A DNA stretch of 12,805 nt from an uncultured Bacilli bacterium (GTDB lineage: Bacteria; Bacillota_I; Bacilli_A; RF39; UBA660), in assembly GCA_904502155.1 (NCBI GenBank), contig CAJGDV010000027.1:1-12805 (forward strand). Direction: 5' to 3'. Positions within the stretch are counted from its first letter, which is position 1; the number at the start of each line of letters is the position of its first letter. Positions 6,418-12,405 of the stretch are shown in pieces. Below the pieces are notes generated by a model that saw only the letters and a program-made list of their open reading frames with translations, made no database searches and had not been told where the DNA came from. Made by a program: the position numbers and the translations under genes.

Positions 6418-7461
6418 ATGAGAAGTGAAACAAAACAAATTAAAGTTGGAAATGTTTTAATTGGAGGAAATAATCACGTAGTAATACAGTCAATGACAAA
6501 TACAAAAACAAAAGATATAGATAATACTGTAAAACAAATTAATAAACTAGAAGAATTAGGATGTGAAATTGTTAGATTAGCAGTATTAGATATAGAAGAT
6601 GCTAAAGCAATTAAAGAAATTAAAAAAAGAGTAAGTATTCCTTTAGTTGCTGATATTCACTACGATTACAAATTAGCACTTGAATCAATTAATTCAGGAA
6701 TTGATAAAATAAGAATAAATCCTGGAAATATAGGTTCAATTACTAAGATTAAAAAAGTAGTAGAAAAATGTAAAGAAAATAATATTCCAATAAGAATTGG
6801 AATAAATGGTGGATCATTAGAAAAAGATATTTTAGAACAATATGGTGTTACTGCTAAAGCAATGATTGAAAGTGCTAGAAGACATGTTAAAATTTTAGAA
6901 GATTTAGAATTTTATGATATTTGTATTTCATTAAAAGCTTCAGATACTAATTTGACAATTGAAGCTTATAAATTAGCAAGTAAAGAGTTTAATTATCCTT
7001 TACATGTTGGTGTAACAGAAGCTGGAACACTTATGGCTGGTACAGTTAAATCTAGTATAGGTATTGGAACAGTTTTAAATTGTGGAATTGGAAATACAAT
7101 AAGAGTATCGTTAACAGATGACCCTTCATTAGAAATTAAAGTAGCTAAAGAGATATTATCAACATGTAATTTACTAAATAAAGCGAAATTAATTAGTTGT
7201 CCTACTTGTGGTAGAACAAGAATAGATTTAATAAAATATGCTAAAGAAATAGAACCATATGTAGATACGCTTAATAAGCCTCTTACAGTTGCAGTAATGG
7301 GATGTAGTGTAAATGGTATAGGAGAAGCAAGTCATGCTGATGTGGGCATTGCTGGAGGCATAGGAGAGGTAGTTTTATTTAATAAAGGTAAAATAATAAA
7401 AAAAGTAAAAGAAGAAGACGCAGTAAAAGAATTAAAAAAAATGATAGAAAATATGTTATAA
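6418..7461 (+). CDS. ispG: 4-hydroxy-3-methylbut-2-enyl diphosphate synthase (IspG/GcpE)
   Basis: A 347-residue cytoplasmic iron-sulphur enzyme of the MEP (non-mevalonate) isoprenoid pathway. It reductively opens MEcPP to HMBPP, using ferredoxin or flavodoxin electrons. The N-terminal TIM barrel is clear ([14 protein letters not shown], 21-34; [11 protein letters not shown], 79-89; IRINPGNIG, 98-106). The C-terminal cluster-binding domain has CPTCGRT (Cys261 and Cys264) and [10 protein letters not shown] (Cys296 and Glu303). These four ligands have the same spacing as in E. coli IspG. I start at the ATG at 6418. An in-frame ATG at 6355 would add 21 residues, but it lies inside the previous gene and before the terminator and promoter. 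The last codons ATG TTA TAA form the -10 of the next gene. The MEP route suggests that isoprenoids such as undecaprenyl phosphate are made here for the cell wall. Confidence 0.97.
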   Translation: MRSETKQIKVGNVLIGGNNHVVIQSMTNTKTKDIDNTVKQINKLEELGCEIVRLAVLDIEDAKAIKEIKKRVSIPLVADIHYDYKLALESINSGIDKIRINPGNIGSITKIKKVVEKCKENNIPIRIGINGGSLEKDILEQYGVTAKAMIESARRHVKILEDLEFYDICISLKASDTNLTIEAYKLASKEFNYPLHVGVTEAGTLMAGTVKSSIGIGTVLNCGIGNTIRVSLTDDPSLEIKVAKEILSTCNLLNKAKLISCPTCGRTRIDLIKYAKEIEPYVDTLNKPLTVAVMGCSVNGIGEASHADVGIAGGIGEVVLFNKGKIIKKVKEEDAVKELKKMIENML

Positions 7462-7477
7462 TTTAAATAGGTGATAA
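7450..7477 (+). repeat. 28-bp exact repeat, copy 2 (promoter/Shine-Dalgarno module)
   Basis: Identical to 3608-3635. It contains TGT plus TATAAT (7457-7462), with the ispG stop TAA at 7459-7461 inside the hexamer, a 6-nt spacer and AGGTGAT (7469-7475). It drives the 54-residue protein and ysxC. Confidence 0.8.
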
Positions 7478-7478
7478 T

Positions 7479-7643
7479 ATGAAACAAAAACTTGGAAAAT
7501 GGATACTAATATCAACACCTGTAATATTTCTATTATATTTTTTTATAGATAGTTACATATATAATTTGCCAACTATAGTTTTTAACTTAATACTTTTATA
7601 TATTGCAGGAGGACTTTTTTTAATAGTCCCAAAAGAAAAATAG
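7479..7643 (+). CDS. Small two-TM membrane protein
   Basis: A 54-residue protein too short for the usual length cut-off. It has an ATG with AGGTGAT (7469-7475) 3 nt upstream and an ordinary TAG stop. The sequence starts MKQKLGKW, then has two hydrophobic segments (about 8-23 and 30-50) separated by DSYIYN, and ends in PKEK. This gives a likely membrane hairpin with both ends in the cytoplasm. I recognise no family. It lies between ispG and ysxC, with 17 nt before it and 13 nt after it, and shares its promoter with ysxC. The clean Shine-Dalgarno, promoter and length-filling frame make it a real gene in my view, but its role is unknown. Confidence 0.7.
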   Translation: MKQKLGKWILISTPVIFLLYFFIDSYIYNLPTIVFNLILLYIAGGLFLIVPKEK

Positions 7644-7656
7644 AAAAGGTGATTTT

Positions 7657-8238
7657 ATGAAAATAACATCAGTAGATATGACAATAAGCGCAGTTAGACG
7701 TAGTCAATTTCCTACAGATAATAAACCAGAATATTTATTAGTTGGAAGATCAAACGTAGGTAAAAGTAGTTTTATAAATACAATTATTAATAGAAAAAAC
7801 TTTGCAAGAACATCTTCAAATCCAGGAAAAACTCAAACAATAAATTTTTATCTAGTAAATAATGAATTTTATTTAGTTGATGCTCCAGGATATGGATTTG
7901 CTAATTTAAGTAAAGAAAGACAAAAAAAATTCGGTTTAATGATGGAAGACTATTTAACAAATAGAAAAGATTTAAAAAACGTATTTATGCTTGTTGATTT
8001 TAGAAACAAGCCAACAAAAGATGATATTATGATGTATAACTTTTTAAAACATTATAAAATTCCAGTTACAATAATTGCAACAAAAACAGATAAAATAGGA
8101 ATTACTCAACATACAAAACATCGAAATCAAATATTAAATGAACTTGACTTAGTTGTAGGTGATGACTTCATTATGTTCTCTAATGTTACAAAACAAGGTA
8201 AAGACGAAGTAATGAAAAAAATAACTAGAACTATGTAA
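7657..8238 (+). CDS. ysxC: Ribosome biogenesis GTPase YsxC/EngB (YihA)
   Basis: A 193-residue cytoplasmic GTPase that is needed for late assembly of the large ribosomal subunit in B. subtilis. All GTPase motifs are present: the P-loop GRSNVGKSS (30-38), the switch I region NPGKTQTINFY (55-65), DAPGYG (75-80), TKTDK (142-146) and the G5-like FSNVTKQG (174-181). The length is usual for the family. The start ATG has AGGTGAT (7647-7653) 3 nt upstream. It is the second gene after the 54-residue membrane protein, and no separate promoter was seen in the 13-nt gap. Its stop codon lies inside the loop and stem of the following terminator. Together with der (8739) it makes this segment rich in ribosome-assembly functions. 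Confidence 0.97.
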   Translation: MKITSVDMTISAVRRSQFPTDNKPEYLLVGRSNVGKSSFINTIINRKNFARTSSNPGKTQTINFYLVNNEFYLVDAPGYGFANLSKERQKKFGLMMEDYLTNRKDLKNVFMLVDFRNKPTKDDIMMYNFLKHYKIPVTIIATKTDKIGITQHTKHRNQILNELDLVVGDDFIMFSNVTKQGKDEVMKKITRTM

Positions 8239-8248
8239 GTTCTTTTTT
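8227..8248 (+). terminator. Terminator of ysxC
   Basis: AGAACT (8227-8232) pairs with AGTTCT (8238-8243), 5-nt loop, T-run to 8248. The stem is short at 6 bp. It overlaps the last codons of ysxC. Confidence 0.7.
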
Positions 8249-8267
8249 CATACAATAAATAGGTGAT
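8248..8267 (+). promoter_or_regulatory. Probable weak -10 and Shine-Dalgarno of the acidic protein gene
   Basis: TACAAT (8251-8256), then AGGTGAT (8261-8267). The spacing is 4 nt, not 6, and TCA stands before the hexamer in place of TGn. This is a poorer match than its neighbours. Confidence 0.4.
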
Positions 8268-8270
8268 AAA

Positions 8271-8675
8271 ATGAGAATAGAAATAATAGACGATAATAAT
8301 TTTATAGCCTATATAATTAAAGAATACATATCTTATGATAATGATTTAGAAGAATATATAAAAAAAGTATTTTGCAAGTTAAATGATTTATACGACCTAG
8401 ATACTGATAATGGCTATTTTTATGTAACTTTATATAAAGATTTAAATTATGGTACTGTCATGGAAATTAATAAAACTGCTATTGACTATTATTCTTACAA
8501 TATAAATTTAGAAATAGAAGAATATGATACCAATTTTTATATTGAAACAGATGAAATTGAAAAAAACAATATATTTTATAACAATAAAATTTATAAAAAA
8601 ATAGATAATAAAATTAATGATAATAATAATATTTTATATACAAATATAGACAAAGGTAAAATTATTGACATTTAA
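8271..8675 (+). CDS. Acidic, Asn/Tyr-rich protein of unknown function
   Basis: A 134-residue protein that I do not recognise. It starts at an ATG 3 nt after AGGTGAT. It has no signal peptide or TM segment. Strongly acidic and rich in Asp, Glu, Asn, Ile and Tyr; it has one Cys (near residue 35). The N-terminal half could be alpha/beta, with an amphipathic helix at about 25-38. The C-terminal third is full of Asn-Lys-Asp and low in complexity, so it may be disordered. It sits between two ribosome-assembly GTPase genes and has its own weak promoter. The codons before its stop contain TTGACA, the -35 of a promoter upstream of der. A link to ribosome assembly is only suggested by position. Confidence 0.6.
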   Translation: MRIEIIDDNNFIAYIIKEYISYDNDLEEYIKKVFCKLNDLYDLDTDNGYFYVTLYKDLNYGTVMEINKTAIDYYSYNINLEIEEYDTNFYIETDEIEKNNIFYNNKIYKKIDNKINDNNNILYTNIDKGKIIDI

Positions 8676-8692
8676 AACTTATTTGATATAAT
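8665..8692 (+). promoter_or_regulatory. Consensus sigma-A promoter upstream of der
   Basis: TTGACA (8665-8670), 16-nt spacer, TATAAT (8687-8692) with TGA directly before it. Both hexamers are perfect. The -35 lies in the last codons of the upstream gene. Predicted start near 8699. Confidence 0.75.
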
Positions 8693-8711
8693 ACTCTAGT
8701 CATTAAATTTA

Positions 8712-8734
8712 TGATATAATTTAATAGAGGTGAT
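8712..8734 (+). promoter_or_regulatory. Second, fused extended -10 and Shine-Dalgarno of der
   Basis: TGA plus TATAAT (8715-8720), a 7-nt spacer, then AGGTGAT (8728-8734). The predicted leader is about 12 nt. It lies 28 bp downstream of the first der promoter, so der would have tandem starts. Confidence 0.65.
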
Positions 8735-8738
8735 AATA

Positions 8739-10058
8739 ATGAAAAAACCAGTAGTAGCACTAGTTGGTAGACCAAATGTTGGTAAATCTACTATTTTTAA
8801 TAGATTAGTAGGGAAAAAAATATCAATTATTGAAGATACTCCAGGTATTACTAGAGATAGAATTTATGGTTCAGTATCATATAGAGATTATAAATTTCAT
8901 TTAATAGATACTGGAGGAATTGATCTAGGAGACGAACATTTTAATGATGAAATAAAAATTCAAGCTGAACTTGCTATTGAAGAAGCTGATATTGTAGTAT
9001 TAGTTTTAGATGGTAAAGAAGGATTAACATCAAATGATTTTGCTGTTAGAGATATATTAATGAAATCAAATAAACCTGTTATTGTTGCAATTAATAAATG
9101 TGATAGTAAGCAAATTAAAGAAAACATTTATGATTTCTATGAATTAGGTTTTTCTAATTTTATAACAGTAAGTGGTGAACAAAATATCGGTATTACAGAT
9201 TTACTAGATGAAATAACTAAAGATTTTAATGAATTTACGGAAGAAGAAGAAGACAATAGAATCAAATTTTCAGTTATTGGTAGACCAAATGTAGGAAAAA
9301 GTAGTTTAGTTAATGCTATTTTAAATGAAGAAAGAGTTATTGTTTCAAATGTAGCAGGAACAACAAGAGATGCTGTTGATACGCCATTTAATTATCACGG
9401 AGAAGAATATGTAGTAATAGATACAGCTGGAATGAGAAAACGTGGAAAAATTTGGGAAAATGTTGAAAAATTTAGTTTATTAAGATCAATGAAAGCTATT
9501 GATAGATCAGATGTATGTTGTATTGTCATAGATGCTAGTGAAGGTATTATTGAACATGATAAACACATTGCAGGATATGCTATTGAAGCTGGAAAAGCAG
9601 TTGTTATTGTAGTTAACAAATGGGATACTATTGAAAACAAAGATGAAGAAATGAAAAAATTTAAAAATGAAATTAAAGCTAATTTCCAATTTATGCCTTA
9701 TGCTAAAATTGTATTCTTATCAGCTAAAACAAAGAAAAGAATACATACATTAATGCCTGAAGTATTAAAAGCATATGAAAATGCTAATAGACAAGTAAAA
9801 ACATCAGTTTTAAATGATGTTATAACAGATGCTTATAATTTAAACCTACCACCAACATACAAAGGTAAACGTTTAAAAATTTATTTTGCAAATCAAGCTG
9901 CAACTTGTCCACCAACATTTAATATTCAAGTAAATAGTAAAGGATTAATTCATTTCTCATATGAAAGATACTTAGAAAATAAAATAAGAGAATCATTTAA
10001 TTTTGAAGGAACACCAATTGTGTTACAATTCAAAAATAAGGGTGAACAACAATCATAA
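8739..10058 (+). CDS. der: Ribosome biogenesis GTPase Der (EngA)
   Basis: A 439-residue cytoplasmic protein with two GTPase domains in tandem plus a KH-like domain, required for 50S subunit maturation. Domain 1: GRPNVGKS (10-17), DTGG (57-60), NKCD (119-122). An acidic linker rich in Glu lies at 165-173. Domain 2: GRPNVGKS (181-188), GTTRDAVD (207-214), DTAGMRKRGKI (228-238), NKWD (293-296), SAK (328-330). The KH-like domain covers about 350-439 with the typical PPTYKGKRLKIYFANQ. Length and motif order are normal. The start is the ATG at 8739, 4 nt after AGGTGAT. The GTG at 8730 lies inside the Shine-Dalgarno and is rejected. It is transcribed from two tandem promoters and ends in a strong terminator. 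Confidence 0.98.
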   Translation: MKKPVVALVGRPNVGKSTIFNRLVGKKISIIEDTPGITRDRIYGSVSYRDYKFHLIDTGGIDLGDEHFNDEIKIQAELAIEEADIVVLVLDGKEGLTSNDFAVRDILMKSNKPVIVAINKCDSKQIKENIYDFYELGFSNFITVSGEQNIGITDLLDEITKDFNEFTEEEEDNRIKFSVIGRPNVGKSSLVNAILNEERVIVSNVAGTTRDAVDTPFNYHGEEYVVIDTAGMRKRGKIWENVEKFSLLRSMKAIDRSDVCCIVIDASEGIIEHDKHIAGYAIEAGKAVVIVVNKWDTIENKDEEMKKFKNEIKANFQFMPYAKIVFLSAKTKKRIHTLMPEVLKAYENANRQVKTSVLNDVITDAYNLNLPPTYKGKRLKIYFANQAATCPPTFNIQVNSKGLIHFSYERYLENKIRESFNFEGTPIVLQFKNKGEQQS

Positions 10059-10061
10059 TAT

Positions 10062-10088
10062 AAAAGATAGTTATCTATCTTTTTTTTT
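10062..10088 (+). terminator. Terminator of der, overlapping the next promoter
   Basis: AAAAGATAG (10062-10070) pairs with CTATCTTTT (10075-10083), loop TTAT, T-run 10080-10088. The last T opens the next extended -10. Confidence 0.9.
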
Positions 10089-10109
10089 GATATAATAAAA
10101 ATAGGTGAT
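10088..10109 (+). promoter_or_regulatory. Fused extended -10 and Shine-Dalgarno of the DHH gene
   Basis: TGA plus TATAAT (10091-10096), a 6-nt spacer, AGGTGAT (10103-10109). The predicted leader is about 10 nt, with the ATG at 10113. Confidence 0.7.
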
Positions 10110-10112
10110 AGG

Positions 10113-10958
10113 ATGGATAAAATTACAATCTTAGGACATAAAAATCCTGATGTTGATGCTGTTATTAGTGGCATATTAATGAAGAAACTTTTAAACTACT
10201 ATAATTATGACGCTGAATTTGTGATTCCAGATCCATATTTAGACTTTGAAACATATGAATTATTAAAAAAATATAATATTGACATGAAAAAATACAGACG
10301 AAATTTGACCAAAAATGATAATCTGTTTTTTTTAGTTGATCATACAAATAATAATTTTGCACCTAATGTAATTGGAATCATTGATCATCATAACGAGATT
10401 TTAAAAAATACACCTGAATATTATATAAATAAAAATGCTTCTTCTACTGCTATGATTATTTATGATTTAAATCCAGATATTTTTGATAAAAATGATTTAG
10501 AATTGATAGTTTTAGCTAATATGGTTGATACAGCTTCTTTTAATTCAAGTAAAACAAGAAAAATAGATATTGCTAAAACACTTGAAATTATTAAAGATAA
10601 TAATTTAGATTATGAAAAAATTTATAAAGACGGACTTTGTTTAACACCACTTAATAATCTAAGAGATGCTGCTTTTACTGGATATAAAAAATTAAATTAT
10701 AAAAATAAAATTATTGCTTCTAGTTATGTTCAAGTTTATGGTAAAGATTTTGATACTATTAAAATAATGACTAATATAGTAAAAGATGAATTATGGCTTG
10801 ATAAAATTGACATTTATATATTTATCATATATGATATGCAATGTCTTTCAACGACAGTACATTTTATGTCTAAAAAAAATGTACAAAAATATAAATATAA
10901 CGAGTATAAGTCAAGAAAAGATGCTATAAATGGTATCCTAGAAAGGATTAAATTATGA
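10113..10958 (+). CDS. DHH/DHHA2 phosphoesterase resembling family II (Mn) inorganic pyrophosphatase
   Basis: A 281-residue cytoplasmic protein. The DHH domain carries every metal ligand of PpaC-type pyrophosphatases: GHKNPDVDA (His9, Asp13, Asp15), VDHT (Asp76), IDHH (Asp91, His92, His93) and VDTASF (Asp139). The SST at 110-112 also fits. The C-terminal DHHA2 domain (about 165-281) is shorter than usual, since PpaC has about 309 residues. In place of the substrate-binding SRKKQ motif I read MSKKNVQ (about 253-259), so the Arg is Lys. The most likely activity is pyrophosphate hydrolysis; a related polyphosphate or nucleotide phosphodiesterase is also possible. It begins with AGGTGAT 3 nt before the ATG. 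It overlaps the next gene by 4 nt (ATGA), so the two are co-translated. A second unrelated pyrophosphatase is at 877. Confidence 0.82.
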   Translation: MDKITILGHKNPDVDAVISGILMKKLLNYYNYDAEFVIPDPYLDFETYELLKKYNIDMKKYRRNLTKNDNLFFLVDHTNNNFAPNVIGIIDHHNEILKNTPEYYINKNASSTAMIIYDLNPDIFDKNDLELIVLANMVDTASFNSSKTRKIDIAKTLEIIKDNNLDYEKIYKDGLCLTPLNNLRDAAFTGYKKLNYKNKIIASSYVQVYGKDFDTIKIMTNIVKDELWLDKIDIYIFIIYDMQCLSTTVHFMSKKNVQKYKYNEYKSRKDAINGILERIKL

Positions 10959-11491
10959 ATAAACTTGAAAAATTAAACGATATAGATATCATAATTCAAA
11001 TATTAGACGAAAAAATAGAAGAGTGTAAAAGTAATATTAGAAAAAACAATTGTAAATTAGATAAATTAAATACAGTTAAAAATCAAATTGATAAAAGTGA
11101 AGAAATTTTTAAAACTGAAAAAAAACTAAGTATAATTAAGACAATTTTATTATCAGTAGGAACAACTTTATTATCTACACTTATTGCTATAATAAATCCT
11201 ACAGCATTTGCTTCAATTTCAATTTTTACTAGTCTTACATGCTTTTCATTGATAGAAGCATTAGTTTATACTAATAAAACTAAAAACCTTAAGAAACTAA
11301 TTAAAAATACAAATTATGAGGTGTTATGCAAAGACATTTGCTCATATAAAGAAGAAATAAAAAACAATGAAAAAAGAATTAATATGTTTACTAATAATAA
11401 GAAAAATTTAAGCACATTAATAAAAAATGAAAATAGAACTATAAAAAATCAAATCCCTTGTTATCAAGATATAAAACAAAAAATAAAATAA
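10955..11491 (+). CDS. Coiled-coil protein with a central membrane hairpin, unknown function
   Basis: A 178-residue protein that I do not recognise. Residues 1-58 form a likely coiled coil rich in Lys, Glu, Asn and Ile. Two hydrophobic segments (about 60-80 and 83-105) are joined by a short NPT turn. Residues 106-178 are again helical and charged. Both ends would be on the cytoplasmic side. This resembles a small membrane-bound scaffold, not an enzyme. The start codon overlaps the stop of the DHH gene as ATGA. The Shine-Dalgarno AAAGGA (10942-10947) can be masked by ATCCT (10935-10939) in a small hairpin, which suggests translation depends on ribosomes finishing the upstream gene. The partnership with the DHH phosphoesterase is therefore meaningful, but its purpose is unknown. 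Confidence 0.75.
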   Translation: MNKLEKLNDIDIIIQILDEKIEECKSNIRKNNCKLDKLNTVKNQIDKSEEIFKTEKKLSIIKTILLSVGTTLLSTLIAIINPTAFASISIFTSLTCFSLIEALVYTNKTKNLKKLIKNTNYEVLCKDICSYKEEIKNNEKRINMFTNNKKNLSTLIKNENRTIKNQIPCYQDIKQKIK

Positions 11492-11519
11492 TTAAAATAT
11501 ATATAATATTAAAAAAACT

Positions 11520-11545
11520 TGTCATTAATTGACATTTTTTTTTTT
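11520..11545 (+). terminator. Terminator of the DHH operon
   Basis: TGTCA (11520-11524) pairs with TGACA (11530-11534), 5-nt loop, then eleven T (11535-11545). The A-run before the stem extends the pairing with the T-run. Confidence 0.75.
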
Positions 11546-11577
11546 ACAGTTATACATATGATATAAACTAAACCGTA

Positions 11578-11605
11578 TTGACTTTTATGTAGATTATGTT
11601 ACAAT
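11578..11605 (+). promoter_or_regulatory. Sigma-A type promoter of the TasA-like locus
   Basis: TTGACT (11578-11583), 16-nt spacer, TACAAT (11600-11605) with TGT before it. The predicted start is near 11612, leaving a leader of about 53 nt, far longer than elsewhere in the window. Confidence 0.6.
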
Positions 11606-11664
11606 AAAATTGTATTGTAGAATAATAGGATAAGGCAATAGTGTAATTTAAAGGTAGGGATACA

Positions 11665-12384
11665 ATGGATAATAATGTAGAAGAAATTAAATCAAAATCC
11701 GATATTAGAATTCGGGCAAATAAACGAAATAGGGAGAGAAAACTCAGCAAACTTCTTAAACTCGCTTTACTTGTCATACTTCTAATATTAGTTTTATCTT
11801 ACTGCATAGTAGGTTTAGTTTATAACAATGGTAATTTTAGTATTACATTAGATAGAAATCTCTATATGGAAAATAAAATTATTATTTATGATGACCCTGA
11901 TTACAAAGTATTCAGATCAGAATTATATGCCGACTCAGTAAATTATTTTGACAATATTTCTTATAAATGGCTTCCAGAAGATATAGATAAGTACGATGGT
12001 TCGCATAATGGAGAAAATTATGTGGCGTATAGTTTTTATATCGAAAATACGGGGGATGATGTTTCTGACTATTGGTCTGAAATCGTAATAGATGATGTCA
12101 TTAAAAATGTAGATGAAGCAGTACGTGTAAGGGTATATAAAAATGGCGAATATGAAACATATGCAAAAGTAGGAGCTAATGGACAACCTGAAAAACATAC
12201 TATTCCATTTGAATCTGACACACTAGTGAAAATGGACCATGTCGAAAACTTTAAGCCTGGAGATAAAATAAAATATACAATAGTTTTCTGGTTAGAGGGA
12301 AGCGATCCAGAATGTACTGACAATATCTTAGGCGGAGAAATTAAGATGCATATGCATTTTAACTCAGAATTTGTCGAAAAATAG
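11665..12384 (+). CDS. Membrane-anchored envelope protein, possibly TasA/camelysin-like
   Basis: A 239-residue protein. An Arg/Lys-rich N-terminus (residues 9-32) leads to a TM segment (about 30-53). A beta-rich extracellular part follows. It contains AYSFYIENTGDD (121-132) and the region 209-232 with FWLEGSDPECTDNILGG then KMHMHF. This tail resembles the last strand region of TasA/CalY-type biofilm fibre proteins, but I base that on pattern memory only and call it tentatively. The start has AAGGTAGGGA (11651-11660) and the ATG at 11665. Codons such as CGG, CGA, CTC and GTC are common here and rare in the rest of the window, so it may have been acquired, or be under different selection. It is followed after 21 nt by another surface protein gene, so the two form an operon. 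Confidence 0.6.
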   Translation: MDNNVEEIKSKSDIRIRANKRNRERKLSKLLKLALLVILLILVLSYCIVGLVYNNGNFSITLDRNLYMENKIIIYDDPDYKVFRSELYADSVNYFDNISYKWLPEDIDKYDGSHNGENYVAYSFYIENTGDDVSDYWSEIVIDDVIKNVDEAVRVRVYKNGEYETYAKVGANGQPEKHTIPFESDTLVKMDHVENFKPGDKIKYTIVFWLEGSDPECTDNILGGEIKMHMHFNSEFVEK

Positions 12385-12405
12385 TAAAGAAAGTGAGATG
12401 TTTTT

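Noticed and set aside
9395..9689. Minus-strand reading frames inside der
   Set aside because: They are shadows of the second GTPase domain, with no Shine-Dalgarno and no recognisable protein features.
11568..12323. Minus-strand frames under the 11665 gene
   Set aside because: Hydrophobic shadows of a clearly coding plus-strand frame with a good Shine-Dalgarno.
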